A stretch of DNA of 64,000 nt from Bacteroidales bacterium. Its GTDB lineage: Bacteria > Bacteroidota > Bacteroidia > Bacteroidales > P3. Positions 7,250 to 16,619 of the stretch are shown here, piece after piece. The stretch is taken from the NCBI GenBank assembly GCA_017454015.1, contig JAFTDW010000053.1, forward strand, positions 1 through 64,000, in the 5' to 3' direction. The notes beneath the pieces were generated by a model. It was given only the letters and a program-made list of their open reading frames with translations, searched no databases and had not been told where the DNA came from. Each line of letters begins with the position of its first letter. Position 1 is the stretch's first letter. A program made the position numbers and the translations under genes.

Positions 7250-7851
7250 TATGCTTTTCTCGAATTAATAATCCATATCAGCAGGCCTATAAGTATCAGG
7301 GCCATAGGTGGCATTAGCATAAGTCCGTTGTTCTCGTAGCCAATGTCGTGAAGCCTCTCCGTCACTGGGTAGCCCCAGAGGGTGCCGTTGCCAAGCAACT
7401 CCCGCGTGAAGCCCAGCAGGATAAGTATAAAGCTGTATCCAAGGCCGTTGCCCAATCCGTCGCATACCGACGGTAGCGGTGGGTTGTGCATGGCAAAAGC
7501 CTCCAGCCGCCCCATCACTATGCAGTTGGTTATGATAAGCCCAACAAACACCGAAAGTTGTTTGCTTACATCGAAGAAGTAGGCTTTGAGAACCTGGTCC
7601 ACAAGCACCACAAGGGTCGAGACCACTACAAGTTGCACTATGATGCGTATGCGTGGCGGTATGGTGTTGCGCAGCAGCGATATGATAAGGTTCGACAGCA
7701 CTGTCACGGCGGTGACGCTTACAGCCATGAACACCGCAGGCTTAAGCTGAGCTGTGACAGCAAGGCAGGAGCATATTCCCAGCACCTGCACCGTTATAGG
7801 GTTGTTGTCGCGCCACGGCAGTGTGATGTATTTAAGGTTTTTATTGTTCAT
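7249..7851 (-). CDS. nqrD: Na+-NQR subunit D
   Basis: A six-helix membrane subunit, partner of NqrE, 200 aa. Conserved Cys residues occur in [13 protein letters not shown] and [18 protein letters not shown], equivalent to those in NqrE. It starts 11 nt inside the end of nqrC and touches nqrE, so translation across the operon is tightly coupled. Confidence 0.96.
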   Translation of the reverse strand: MNNKNLKYITLPWRDNNPITVQVLGICSCLAVTAQLKPAVFMAVSVTAVTVLSNLIISLLRNTIPPRIRIIVQLVVVSTLVVLVDQVLKAYFFDVSKQLSVFVGLIITNCIVMGRLEAFAMHNPPLPSVCDGLGNGLGYSFILILLGFTRELLGNGTLWGYPVTERLHDIGYENNGLMLMPPMALILIGLLIWIINSRKA

Positions 7852-8476
7852 CTGATGTAACTTGTGCCCGGACCGTTTGCTGCATACATGTGCTGTATGG
7901 TGCCAGACAGTCGTGCAGCATGTTTGTAACCCCGTTGCTTGTCATGGTGCCGCCGCTTATGGCGTCCACTTCGTGTTTTGAATTGTTGTTTGCGTTCTTT
8001 TTCAGTATTATAGGGATGAACTGTGCTGTTGCGTCCAGACAGCTCTTGCCCACAAAGCGGCGGGCAAATTCCTCAGTGCTGATGTTGCCGCCAAGTCCCG
8101 GAGTCTCGCCTTTGTGGTCGAATACTGCTCCGCATACTGTCCATTGGGCGTCGAAGCATAGGTAGCCCCATATAGGGCCCCACAGCCCGTTGCCGTGCAG
8201 CTCTATGATGTGGCGGTCGCCGCAGCGGTAGGCCGGCAACGGCTCTTCGTCGCTGCCGAGGTTGACTGTGGAGATGCTGTCAGAGAACAGACGGTCGGCG
8301 TTCCGCGCAGTGGCCTCTATGCCGGAGGCTTTCAGTATCAGCATTTTTTGTTCCAACTGCTCATTGTGCTGCTGGCGGGGTGCAAGGAGCATGTTGGCTA
8401 CCGACAGCACTATGGCAGCTGCCGCCAGCAGTGCGCCGGAGTAGAGCAGTATGTATATGTTGCTGAACTTCTTCAT
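7841..8476 (-). CDS. nqrC: Na+-NQR subunit C (covalent FMN)
   Basis: Periplasm-facing flavoprotein with one N-terminal membrane helix, 211 aa, at the short end of the family. The FMN attachment motif is DAISGGT (Thr177), a Gly replacing the Ala of the classical SGAT, followed by MTSNGVTNML. FMN is added through phosphoester by the flavin transferase ApbE, which is not in this window. It overlaps nqrB by 4 nt and nqrD by 11 nt. Confidence 0.95.
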   Translation of the reverse strand: MKKFSNIYILLYSGALLAAAAIVLSVANMLLAPRQQHNEQLEQKMLILKASGIEATARNADRLFSDSISTVNLGSDEEPLPAYRCGDRHIIELHGNGLWGPIWGYLCFDAQWTVCGAVFDHKGETPGLGGNISTEEFARRFVGKSCLDATAQFIPIILKKNANNNSKHEVDAISGGTMTSNGVTNMLHDCLAPYSTCMQQTVRAQVTSDEQ

Positions 8477-9654
8477 TGTTTGTTAGTGGCGCGTCGGCTG
8501 CGCTTTTTTATGTTGACGGCAATCACGCAGTGGTCAATCAGCGGTGCAAAGCAGTTCATCAGCAGGATGCTGAGCATCATGCCTTCGGGGTAGGCTGGGT
8601 TGACAACCCGCAGCAGTATTGCCAAAGCTCCTGTGAGCAAGGCATATATCCAGCGTCCGGGGTTTGTCTGGGGTGCTGTTACGGGGTCGGTGGCCATGAA
8701 CACAGCACCGAACATGAAGCCGCCCAGCAGATAATGGTAGTAGAACGGCACCTGCATGTAGCTGTTGAGTCCTATCAGGTTGAAGAGCAGTGCTATGGCA
8801 CCGCCGCCGAGCACCACGCCCGCCATGATGCGCCACGAAGCAATGCCTGTGACGAGCAGTAAGATGGCGCCAACCAGTATGGCGGCGGTAGAGGTCTCGC
8901 AGCATGAGCCGGGCATTATGCCCCAGAACAGGTCTCCCAATGAGTATTGCATTGATTGTATGTTGACTGCGTTGGCTTTCAGCTCAGCCAGAGGCGTGGC
9001 TCCAGTCACTGCGTCGGTGCCCCATGCTTTGGCTGCAGTCCACACTTTGTCGCCCGACATGTGCGACGGGTATGCAAAGAAGAGGAAAGCACGAGCCAGC
9101 AGGGCTGGGTTCATGAAATTCATGCCGGTGCCGCCAAACACTTCTTTGCCCACCACCACGGCAAAAGCCACAGCCAGTGCCAACTGCCACAGCGGCACGG
9201 TGGGCGGCATTATCATGGGTATCAGCAGTCCTGTCACAAGGTATCCTTCGTTGACTTCGTGGTGGCGTATCTGCGCAAAGGCGAACTCAATGGTGAGTCC
9301 CACAATGTAACTTACCGCTATCATGGGTAACATGCGCAGCAGGCCAAAGCCAAAGCACTGCCAGAAGAAGTCTGTCGTGCCAGTGTCGACAGGTAAAACG
9401 TAAGCTGTATAGTGTTGGTAACCAATGTTCCACATTCCGAAAAGCAAGGCTGGTATCAGTGCGATGACCACTATTATCATGGCGCGTTTCATGTCGATGG
9501 CGTCGCGTATGTGGCTGCCATGCTTTGTCACGGTGTTGGGGGTATAGGCAAAGGTCTCGAACGCCTCAAAGGTGCTTTGCAACGCTGCAAACCGTCCGCC
9601 TTCGTCGAAGGCGGGTTTTATCTTGTCTATGAAGTGTCGCAGAGGCTTGCTCAT
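8473..9654 (-). CDS. nqrB: Na+-NQR subunit B (covalent FMN)
   Basis: The main membrane subunit with about ten helices, implicated in sodium transfer and quinone reduction. DAVTGAT (Thr220) is the FMN attachment motif. FGGTGMNFMNPALLARAF is the conserved cytoplasmic/membrane loop. Length 393 aa, normal. It overlaps nqrA by 4 nt upstream and nqrC by 4 nt downstream. Confidence 0.97.
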   Translation of the reverse strand: MSKPLRHFIDKIKPAFDEGGRFAALQSTFEAFETFAYTPNTVTKHGSHIRDAIDMKRAMIIVVIALIPALLFGMWNIGYQHYTAYVLPVDTGTTDFFWQCFGFGLLRMLPMIAVSYIVGLTIEFAFAQIRHHEVNEGYLVTGLLIPMIMPPTVPLWQLALAVAFAVVVGKEVFGGTGMNFMNPALLARAFLFFAYPSHMSGDKVWTAAKAWGTDAVTGATPLAELKANAVNIQSMQYSLGDLFWGIMPGSCCETSTAAILVGAILLLVTGIASWRIMAGVVLGGGAIALLFNLIGLNSYMQVPFYYHYLLGGFMFGAVFMATDPVTAPQTNPGRWIYALLTGALAILLRVVNPAYPEGMMLSILLMNCFAPLIDHCVIAVNIKKRSRRATNKQ

Positions 9655-11018
9655 GATTGGCTGGCGCGTATTAGTTCAAGACTTTGCCGCAGTAGGACTT
9701 GCAGTTCGGTTTTTGATGTGTCGGCAAACTCGCACAGGGCTATGTCCTCGGGTTCCAGCTCCAGTATGCCGAGTTGTTCCATAAGGTCTATGTCGCCCAC
9801 GGTGGCGGCTTTGAGCAGCGGCATGGGGTATATGTCGAAGGGCATGAGCCGCTCCCACAACTCGCCGAACACCATAGGACGTACCCCTCCGTGGAGGTTG
9901 GTGTCGAAGTGCAGGTGGCTTGTTGTATTGGTTGTCTCTTTGGACCTGAAGCCGGAGAGGAAGGTGCGCGTGGCGCTGAACTTGTGCAACCCCGGTCGCA
10001 GCCACCCCATGAACTCGTAGTCGTTGCCCTCGGGGAGCACGCTTATCAGGCTGTCGGCGGCGGAGAGAAATCCGTTACTTTGTATGCGTGTGCCGCTCAG
10101 TACATTGCCCGATACAAAGCGCAGGTTGCCCGGGTCGGGACATTGCCTGGCGACGATGCTTTCAATGGAGGCGCCGCAGGTGAGGCGGTAGTAGCATGGA
10201 TGCGCTGCCGATGGACCGGCAAAAGCCACCAGTTTCCACGGGGCGAGGGCTCCTGTAAGCATAAAGTTGCCTAAGACACATACATCCTGTGGGTTGACGG
10301 TCCACACAATGTCGCCTTTGTTTATCGGGTCAATGTGTGCTATCTGTGTTCCCACGTTGCCAGCCGGATGGGGTCCGCAGAATGTGTGCTTGATGCATCG
10401 GTCGGGATACGAGAGTGTTGCAATATGTTGCTGCGGCGAGAAGGAGAGGTGCAGAGGTGCGTCTGTGAGGCGTTGCAGAGTGTGCAGCCCCTTAAGGAAA
10501 TCCTCTTGGCGGTTTTGCAGTATAAAGTCGTAGTCGGGAGCCAGTGGTGCCGTGTCGAAACAACTTATAAACAATGCTTTGGGTTGCTTGTGGGGATTGG
10601 CAATGGTTCCAAACGGGCGTTGCCGCAGCATGGGCCACAGCCCACAGGCCATCAGTGTGGCGGTGAGTTCTTCGCGTGAGGCGCTGCCAAGGTCGGGATA
10701 TTGTGTCGGTGTGGGTTGCGGCTTGGCGGAGCGTATAGTGACGGCTTCTATATGCCGTTTCTCGCCGCGTACCACGGCTTCCACCGTGCCTGCCACGGGT
10801 GAGCATAGCTGCATTCGTGGGTCTTTTTTGTCCGCCAATAGTGGTGTTCCGGCAGCCACGGTGTTGCCTTCACCTACAAGCAGGCGCGGCGTAAAGCCAA
10901 CATAGTCATCGGGCTTCACGGCATAAAATGCCACATCCAGAGCCTCTTCTATGGTTTGCGCAGAGCTACCCTGTATGCTGATGTTCAGGCCTTTCCGAAT
11001 CTTTGTTACACTATCCAT
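9651..11018 (-). CDS. nqrA: Na+-NQR subunit A
   Basis: First gene of the operon, a soluble cytoplasmic subunit of 455 aa that binds NqrB and is involved in quinone binding. The N-terminus MDSVTKIRKGLNISIQG and the barrel-sandwich part GFTPRLLVGEGNTVAAGTPL, followed by SPVAGTVEAVVRGEKR, are typical. Order nqrABCDEF is complete with overlaps at most joints. A TAACTTTG box is upstream at 11038-11045. Confidence 0.95.
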   Translation of the reverse strand: MDSVTKIRKGLNISIQGSSAQTIEEALDVAFYAVKPDDYVGFTPRLLVGEGNTVAAGTPLLADKKDPRMQLCSPVAGTVEAVVRGEKRHIEAVTIRSAKPQPTPTQYPDLGSASREELTATLMACGLWPMLRQRPFGTIANPHKQPKALFISCFDTAPLAPDYDFILQNRQEDFLKGLHTLQRLTDAPLHLSFSPQQHIATLSYPDRCIKHTFCGPHPAGNVGTQIAHIDPINKGDIVWTVNPQDVCVLGNFMLTGALAPWKLVAFAGPSAAHPCYYRLTCGASIESIVARQCPDPGNLRFVSGNVLSGTRIQSNGFLSAADSLISVLPEGNDYEFMGWLRPGLHKFSATRTFLSGFRSKETTNTTSHLHFDTNLHGGVRPMVFGELWERLMPFDIYPMPLLKAATVGDIDLMEQLGILELEPEDIALCEFADTSKTELQVLLRQSLELIRASQS

Positions 11019-11037
11019 CGACCAAATGCAGTGATTG

Positions 11038-11045
11038 CAAAGTTA
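11038..11045 (-). promoter_or_regulatory. nqr operon -7 box
   Basis: TAACTTTG on the minus strand about 20 nt before the nqrA start. No clear TTG is seen at -33, so the -33 part is weak. Confidence 0.5.
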
Positions 11046-11163
11046 CTGCTTTTTTTATACTATAGTCGTTGGTGTTGTTGAAAAATATTCACAGCATAAT
11101 GTGTGGATTATGTAGTGTGATATACTTTTACAGGTTATTTTCCGTTAGGTATAATGCAATATA

Positions 11164-12714
11164 ATGTCAGTGAAAAAACATAGCAGGTTTGGTTTTGTGA
11201 CAGTTTGTTGGCTGGTGTCTCTTGCGGTGATCATTGCAATTGTGGCCTTTTGCCATTTTCCCCGTGCTGCAGACTGGCATTGGCTGCTGCCTCTCGACGG
11301 CTTTTATCACATACCCATGATGTTGTCTGGCACTGTGGCTGTAGCGCTGACGGCTTTTGTGTGTTACAAGTGCTGTCGTACCGAGGAGATTGACAAACTG
11401 CGCTTGTTGGTTGTCAGCGGAGTTCTAACCATTGTCCAGATTTTATTGGTTTACAGTTATTATGTGCATAGCGACTGGGATGTGCAGCAGGTGACCGGTG
11501 TGGCCAAGGCCATGGCCGAAGGTGGGACTGTCGAAGATTACCGAGGTTACTTCCAATGGACCCCCAACAACCTGTTCCTCTCGCGTATCGTAGCCGCTGT
11601 TTTCTTCCTTACAGGGCCGCTGTGGGGCGCCAAGGTGACGTTGTTCCCATTGCTGGCGCTGCAGTGCATAGGGGCAGGAGTGACGGCTTTGATGTTGACG
11701 CAGACAGCTATGCATATATGGCGCAAGAAAGTATATGCCATAATCACTTATGTCCTCTACACGGCCCTAGTATGGATGTCGCCCTGGTGGTCTATCCCAT
11801 ACTCCGATATATGGGGGCTGATGGTTGCCGTGACTATACTGTGGCTGGCTACTACTTTACCGTTCAGGCGCCACTGGCTAAAGATTTTCATAGTCGCGGC
11901 GGCAACTGCCGTTGGCTATTATATTCGTCCGCAAGTAGTGTTTGTTGCACTGGCAATGTTGTTTGTATTGATATTGAAGGCGTTTTGTGAGCGTCGGTTC
12001 CCCACGTCGATGCATAAGAAAGCGGGCATAGCCGTTGCCGGGATAGCCGCAGGGGTCATTATGGTGCATGTGGCCATGATAGGCTGCCCGTTGCACCTCC
12101 ACACATCGAAAGGCTTTGGCCCCACTCACTATCTGATGATGGGTGCCAATTACCAGTCAATTGGCATATATAGTGCTCAGGATGTGGACTTCTCTCGTAG
12201 CTATCCTAAGAAAAAGGAACGTGCCAGGGCCGAAATGCGCGAGACCGTGAAGCGTTATTCCGACCTCGGCGTGTCGGGCACGCTGTTGTTGTGGGGACGC
12301 AAGAACCTGCTGAACTTCAGCGACGGCACTTTCTACTGGGGGCGTGAGGGCATTTTCTACAAGGAGGTGCCGGAGCGCAGCGGCGTTTTGGCCAAGGTGA
12401 CGCGTAACATTTTCTACAACCGCGATGGCTACGGACGCTATTATGTAGCTTGGAGCGTGGTGGTTACATCGTTGTTTCTGGGTATCATCGTATTTGCTCT
12501 CTTTGCCGCTCTGCCACTAAAAAGGGAGCGGCTCGGGATGGACGACAGCTCTCTGTTTGTCGTTGAGACCGTGATGGTTGCACTGCTCATGCTTATAGCG
12601 TTCCACACTCTTTGCGAGGCACGCTCGCGCTACCTCTTCAGCTTCACGCCCCTGTTCGTCATAGTGGCGGTGGAGGGCATACGGCGGATAAACCTATCTT
12701 TTCAAGCGCATTAG
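11164..12714 (+). CDS. Polytopic membrane protein, GT-C glycosyltransferase-like
   Basis: A 516-aa protein with about ten to twelve hydrophobic helices and a large extracytoplasmic loop near residues 315-425 (KGFGPTHYLMMGANYQSIGIYS). The first big loop carries YYVHSDWDVQQV, resembling the acidic motif of GT-C glycosyltransferases that use lipid-linked sugars. The late EARSRYLFSFTPLFVIVAVEG is typical of ArnT/PMT-like proteins. I infer a membrane glycosyl- or mannosyl-transferase-like role; the substrate is unknown. Its 3' end overlaps the convergent gene at 12694 by 21 nt. Confidence 0.65.
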   Translation: MSVKKHSRFGFVTVCWLVSLAVIIAIVAFCHFPRAADWHWLLPLDGFYHIPMMLSGTVAVALTAFVCYKCCRTEEIDKLRLLVVSGVLTIVQILLVYSYYVHSDWDVQQVTGVAKAMAEGGTVEDYRGYFQWTPNNLFLSRIVAAVFFLTGPLWGAKVTLFPLLALQCIGAGVTALMLTQTAMHIWRKKVYAIITYVLYTALVWMSPWWSIPYSDIWGLMVAVTILWLATTLPFRRHWLKIFIVAAATAVGYYIRPQVVFVALAMLFVLILKAFCERRFPTSMHKKAGIAVAGIAAGVIMVHVAMIGCPLHLHTSKGFGPTHYLMMGANYQSIGIYSAQDVDFSRSYPKKKERARAEMRETVKRYSDLGVSGTLLLWGRKNLLNFSDGTFYWGREGIFYKEVPERSGVLAKVTRNIFYNRDGYGRYYVAWSVVVTSLFLGIIVFALFAALPLKRERLGMDDSSLFVVETVMVALLMLIAFHTLCEARSRYLFSFTPLFVIVAVEGIRRINLSFQAH

Positions 12715-14178
12715 CTTTATTGTACCCATGTCGGCAGTGAGGCTGCGGTGGAAGAAGTCGGCCGAGTCGAGGTCGAAAGGTATATGCCAAGAGTCCGTAT
12801 TGGTCTCCTTGTTGTGCATATAGGGCATGTAATCAATCTGTTGGTATTCGCGGGTACGGTTGGGCAGGTTGTTCGGGTCTAATGTCCCTATGTTTGTGTA
12901 ACTAAGGTTGTAACGGTCGAATTTGGCGTGGCTCATATTTGGTGCGGAGACCTCAAAGTGTACGTTGTAGTCATTGCTGTATAGCGTGAAATGGCCGTCG
13001 GCATCGGTGTATGTGTTCATGCCAACGCTCCAATCGTCGTTCCATCCGCGTATCACAGCCCCTTCTATGGGGTTGCCTTCGGAGTCCACTACCATTCCTG
13101 TAAGACAGATATTGCTGTAAGCAAGCATGTTGTAGTAGTTTGTCGGTGGAAAACGGTCTTCGTCGGTTCCGACACCGAGGCAGGTTCCTCGTAACAGTTT
13201 TACAATGTCCACCACTCTATTTCTCTTGCCGTCGCTCATGCACATCCCTGTGTATTGTCCTTCGAAGTTAGCCCCTTGGGGACAGTCTTGAAACTCCCAC
13301 CAGCCGTAGCCTATGGCGTTGTTGTTTTTTGCATAGCGCCAGGTGTCCCACAGAAAGTTTGTTTGCCATTCATGCGGAACGGAGTCGTTGTCGGCTGGGA
13401 GGCCTGTCTCACCGACCATCCACGGCTTGCCGCAGTAGTGGCTGTACCACCACATCTCGGAGCATACGCGCAGCGGATGATAGGTGTGCATCTCTATGAA
13501 GTCTACGGGCAGCATGGCGGGGTCCCATTCAAAGACTTCTATAGGCTCTGAGGTGGAGACAGTAAAGAGCTGATGCGGGGCGTACTGGCGAACCCAGTGG
13601 CGCCATTCCGACACGAGGCGTGCGGCATCCATCTTGTCGCGTTCAGGCTCGGGGTCGAAGTAGAGAGGCTCGTTCATGAAGTCGTATGCCCATAGTGCTT
13701 TCATGTCGGCAAGGTGGCGCAGCAGCCCTTTGGTGTATTCCTGCCAGTAAGGGTCGAAGGGGGGCTTGATGAGCAGCATGACGCGCAGCCCTGCACTGTC
13801 GGCGCACTGCAGCATGCGGCGTGTGGCGCGGAACATGGCGGCGGTGTCGCCGCCAGATGGCAAAACATCGAGGCATACGCGTATGGCGTCGAATCCCCAC
13901 GAGGCAATGGTGTCGAAGTGCTCTCGCAGCGAGTTGCCGTGATAATACGATGCAGGAGAGACAATAAAAGAATCGCCCACGCTGGTCATGTGGGCTTTGT
14001 AGTTAAGCATAAGGGGGAACCATTTTTCGCCGTCAATGACAAACTCCCCGTTGCACATCCCCACATAGCCATCGGCAAGAGCCGGCAGCGGGTCGTCATA
14101 AAACCGCGGCTCCGCATCGTTGCGACAAGCCATGAACGCAAGGAGCAACATTGGATAAACAGTCAACAACCGTTTCAT
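12694..14178 (-). CDS. Lipoprotein, cellulase-like glycoside hydrolase (clan A)
   Basis: A 494-aa protein starting MKRLLTVYPMLLLAFMAC, a lipoprotein signal with the Cys at residue 18. A TIM-barrel clan A hydrolase (GH5-like) follows: the acid/base Glu in AYDFMNEPLY (about residue 170) and the nucleophile Glu in WMVGETGLP (about 257). A carboxypeptidase-regulatory-like beta domain comes next (LTGMVVDSEGNPIEGAVIRG). It is probably anchored to the outer membrane and acts on a beta-linked glycan or glycoprotein; the substrate is not predictable. The start at 14178 was chosen for the signal peptide; the frame is open to 14262. No SusCD pair is nearby, which is unusual for a polysaccharide enzyme in this order. 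Confidence 0.75.
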   Translation of the reverse strand: MKRLLTVYPMLLLAFMACRNDAEPRFYDDPLPALADGYVGMCNGEFVIDGEKWFPLMLNYKAHMTSVGDSFIVSPASYYHGNSLREHFDTIASWGFDAIRVCLDVLPSGGDTAAMFRATRRMLQCADSAGLRVMLLIKPPFDPYWQEYTKGLLRHLADMKALWAYDFMNEPLYFDPEPERDKMDAARLVSEWRHWVRQYAPHQLFTVSTSEPIEVFEWDPAMLPVDFIEMHTYHPLRVCSEMWWYSHYCGKPWMVGETGLPADNDSVPHEWQTNFLWDTWRYAKNNNAIGYGWWEFQDCPQGANFEGQYTGMCMSDGKRNRVVDIVKLLRGTCLGVGTDEDRFPPTNYYNMLAYSNICLTGMVVDSEGNPIEGAVIRGWNDDWSVGMNTYTDADGHFTLYSNDYNVHFEVSAPNMSHAKFDRYNLSYTNIGTLDPNNLPNRTREYQQIDYMPYMHNKETNTDSWHIPFDLDSADFFHRSLTADMGTIKLMRLKR

Positions 14179-14322
14179 GTTCATTGGATTAAAGTGCATA
14201 TATAAAACGCAAACAACAGCTGTATATTTTGCAATCCATAAAATAACGCGCAGCATACTCATTCAATCATCTTTTTAGTTATTGCAGGATAACGAAATTA
14301 CGGGAAATCCAAAATAAAGGTG

Positions 14323-14330
14323 TACCTTTG
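14323..14330 (+). promoter_or_regulatory. -7 box before the EamA gene
   Basis: TACCTTTG ends 8 nt before the ATG at 14339, so the transcript would be nearly leaderless. A -33 TTG at the right spacing is not obvious. Confidence 0.45.
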
Positions 14331-14338
14331 CAACTGCT

Positions 14339-15211
14339 ATGGTTAATCGTAAGTTGACGGGAACTCTCTGTGGCATAGGTGCTGCGGTGTGTTATGGCAC
14401 CAACCCGCTTGGGGCGTTGAAGCTCTACGAGCAGGGAATGACGACCAACAACGTGCTTTTTTTTCGTTTCTCGCTGGCATGGCTTATCGTGGCTGCCATA
14501 GTGTTTCTGCGGCGCGAGTCGGTGGCTGTCACTTGGCGGCAGTTTAGGGTTCTTACGGCGTTGGGGCTGCTTTTCATAGTCTCGTCGCTGACGCTCTACC
14601 TGAGTTTCCACCACATGGCTGCGGGTGTGGCGTCGACAATACTTTTCACCTACCCCGTAATGACGGCGGTTATCATGGCTCTTCTATTTAAGGAGAAGGT
14701 GCACCTAAATACCATAGTGTCAATTGTTCTGTCACTTGTCGGGGTGCTGTTGCTCTATTGGGGCGACGGCAACGGGGTGTTGAGCACCGTTGGGGTGCTG
14801 CTTGTGCTTGCGTCGGCACTCTCTTACGCAGTGTACATCATAGTCATGGAGAAGGGCGAGCTGGAGATGTCGTCCTTCAAGATTAACTTCTATGTGCTTG
14901 CTTATTGCGCGTTAGGGATGCTCGTCTATTCCATTCTGTCGGGGTTGCCAATGCAGGTGCCGCATGGCGCAACCAGCTGGTTGTATGTGTTGTGGCTTGC
15001 CTTGGTTCCGGGTATCCTCGCCCTTGTCATGATGGTCTATGCCGCGAAGTACATAGGAAGCACAGCTACGGCAATCATCGGGGCATTGGAGCCGCTCACG
15101 GCGGTGCTGATAGGTGTGGCTGTTTTTGCCGAGCCTATGAGTCTGCGCCTGCTGGTGGGCATAGTGCTGATTCTGGGCTCGGTGGGAATTATAACGCTGG
15201 CAAGGCGTTAG
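14339..15211 (+). CDS. EamA/DMT-family transporter
   Basis: A 290-aa inner-membrane protein with ten hydrophobic helices in two EamA repeats. The first begins GTLCGIGAAVCYGTNPLGALKLYEQG and ends GVLLLYWG; the second begins GVLLVLASALSYAVYIIVMEKGEL and ends with IGALEPLTAVLIGVAVFAEP, the family signature. These carry metabolites or amino acids, mostly outward; the substrate is unknown. It is convergent with birA, 1 nt between stop codons. Confidence 0.85.
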   Translation: MVNRKLTGTLCGIGAAVCYGTNPLGALKLYEQGMTTNNVLFFRFSLAWLIVAAIVFLRRESVAVTWRQFRVLTALGLLFIVSSLTLYLSFHHMAAGVASTILFTYPVMTAVIMALLFKEKVHLNTIVSIVLSLVGVLLLYWGDGNGVLSTVGVLLVLASALSYAVYIIVMEKGELEMSSFKINFYVLAYCALGMLVYSILSGLPMQVPHGATSWLYVLWLALVPGILALVMMVYAAKYIGSTATAIIGALEPLTAVLIGVAVFAEPMSLRLLVGIVLILGSVGIITLARR

Positions 15212-15212
15212 A

Positions 15213-15944
15213 TTACAGAAATACTATCTCTTTCAGTTGGCAGGAGAGGCTGCGGTTGTTGGCGGTTGTCAGCAGTAGGTGGCCGTAGCGGTTGATGCCT
15301 GTTATGGTGGCTCTCAGGGGCTGCCCGTTGTATAGGTAGTCAGCCTCTATGCCTTTGCGGTAGAGGTGGCGCAGGTAGTAGTCCATGCTCTCTTCGAAAG
15401 GTGTGTGCAGCGTAGTGGCTTTAATCTTTCTGCAAAGCCCTTGTAGCATGGTGGTTAGGTTGTATTCTCTGCCTGTTGCTGCCGACAGTGACGTGGGGTT
15501 GGGCAGGTGGTTGGGGAACTCCGTCTCGTTGACGTTGAGGCCGATGCCGCAGATGGCACTTGCCACCTTGTTGGCGGCAAGCTCGTTGACTATCAGCGTG
15601 CCGCACACCTTGTGCCGGCCAATATAGATGTCGTTAGGCCATTTTATGTAGACAGGAGATGTGCAGCCATCGGCGCAGAGTGTTGATTCTATGTGTTGTG
15701 CTATTGCTGCCGAGCATTGTATCGTGAGGTTGTACTGGTCGGCGGCGGGCAGGTTGTGGGGGTGCAGCACCATGCTGAAAGTGAGGTTGAGCCCTGGCGC
15801 CGAGTGCCACGCGTTGCCGCGTTGCCCCAAGCCGCAGGTCTGGTTGTGAGCCCACACAACGGTGAAAGCCTCGACATCTTTCAGGTCGAGGCTTTCACAA
15901 TAGCGGTTGGTCGACTCAAGAGAGTCGAATTCTATGAACTTCAT
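15213..15944 (-). CDS. birA: Biotin--[acetyl-CoA-carboxylase] ligase
   Basis: Activates biotin to biotinyl-AMP and attaches it to the biotin carrier lysine. The 243-aa protein lacks the N-terminal DNA-binding domain, so it is the single-function form. Visible: SLESTNRYCESL, TCGLGQRGNAWHS (the GRGRxGRxW-type adenylate loop, here altered to GLGQRGNAW), YIKWPNDIYIGRHKVCGTLI and a small SH3-like end. It begins one base after the stop of frr (TAAATG), an operon joint. Confidence 0.9.
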   Translation of the reverse strand: MKFIEFDSLESTNRYCESLDLKDVEAFTVVWAHNQTCGLGQRGNAWHSAPGLNLTFSMVLHPHNLPAADQYNLTIQCSAAIAQHIESTLCADGCTSPVYIKWPNDIYIGRHKVCGTLIVNELAANKVASAICGIGLNVNETEFPNHLPNPTSLSAATGREYNLTTMLQGLCRKIKATTLHTPFEESMDYYLRHLYRKGIEADYLYNGQPLRATITGINRYGHLLLTTANNRSLSCQLKEIVFL

Positions 15945-16508
15945 TTACACTGTCATTATCTCTTTCTCCTTGGTGGCAAGGATCTTGTCGCAGTCGGCAA
16001 CGAACTTGTCGGTGATGTCCTGCAGCTCTTTTTCCACCTGCTTCACTTCGTCTTCGGGGACCGACTTGTCTTTGAGTTTTTTCACCTTGTCCATCACGTT
16101 GCGGCGTGCGTTGCGGATGTTCACCTTGCTGTTTTCCACCTCGGTCTTGGCTGCCTTGCAGAGCTCTTTGCGGCGCTCTTCGGTGAGTGGCGGCACCACA
16201 ATGCGCAGTATGTCGCCTTCGTGGCGCGGGGTGAAGCCCAGGTTGGCGTCGAGTATGGCTTTGTTGATGGCACCTATGATGTTCTTGTCCCACGGCTGAA
16301 TGATAATGCTGCGCGGGTCGGGGGTGTTGATGTTGGCTGCCTGGCTCAGGTCCGTGGGCGTGCCGTAGTAGTCGATTTTCACTCCGTCGAGCATGCCGGG
16401 GTTGGCTTTGCCGGCGCGAATCTTGGCCAGCTCTTTCTCGAGAAAATTAATGGCCGAATGCATACTGTTGCGAGCCTCGTCGAGGCAGGCTTTCGATAAA
16501 TCGTTCAT
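15945..16508 (-). CDS. frr: Ribosome recycling factor
   Basis: Works with EF-G to split post-termination ribosomes. 187 aa starting MNDLSKACLDEARNSMHSAI; LAKIRAGKANPGMLDGVKIDYYGTP and NIIGAINKAILDANLGFTPRHEGDILRIVVPPLTEERR are the family signature, then the long C-terminal helix. The frame is open further upstream to 16565 but the start at 16508 matches the family. pyrH lies 111 nt upstream, the common pyrH-frr order. Confidence 0.96.
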   Translation of the reverse strand: MNDLSKACLDEARNSMHSAINFLEKELAKIRAGKANPGMLDGVKIDYYGTPTDLSQAANINTPDPRSIIIQPWDKNIIGAINKAILDANLGFTPRHEGDILRIVVPPLTEERRKELCKAAKTEVENSKVNIRNARRNVMDKVKKLKDKSVPEDEVKQVEKELQDITDKFVADCDKILATKEKEIMTV

Positions 16509-16619
16509 GGTGTTTTGTATTTTATTTGGTCTTTTTGTTTCGCTGTTTTGTTGTTTCGTTATCACGTTATCACGAGATTATGTTATTACGTCGTATAGTG
16601 ATAACGGAGTTGTGGCGTT

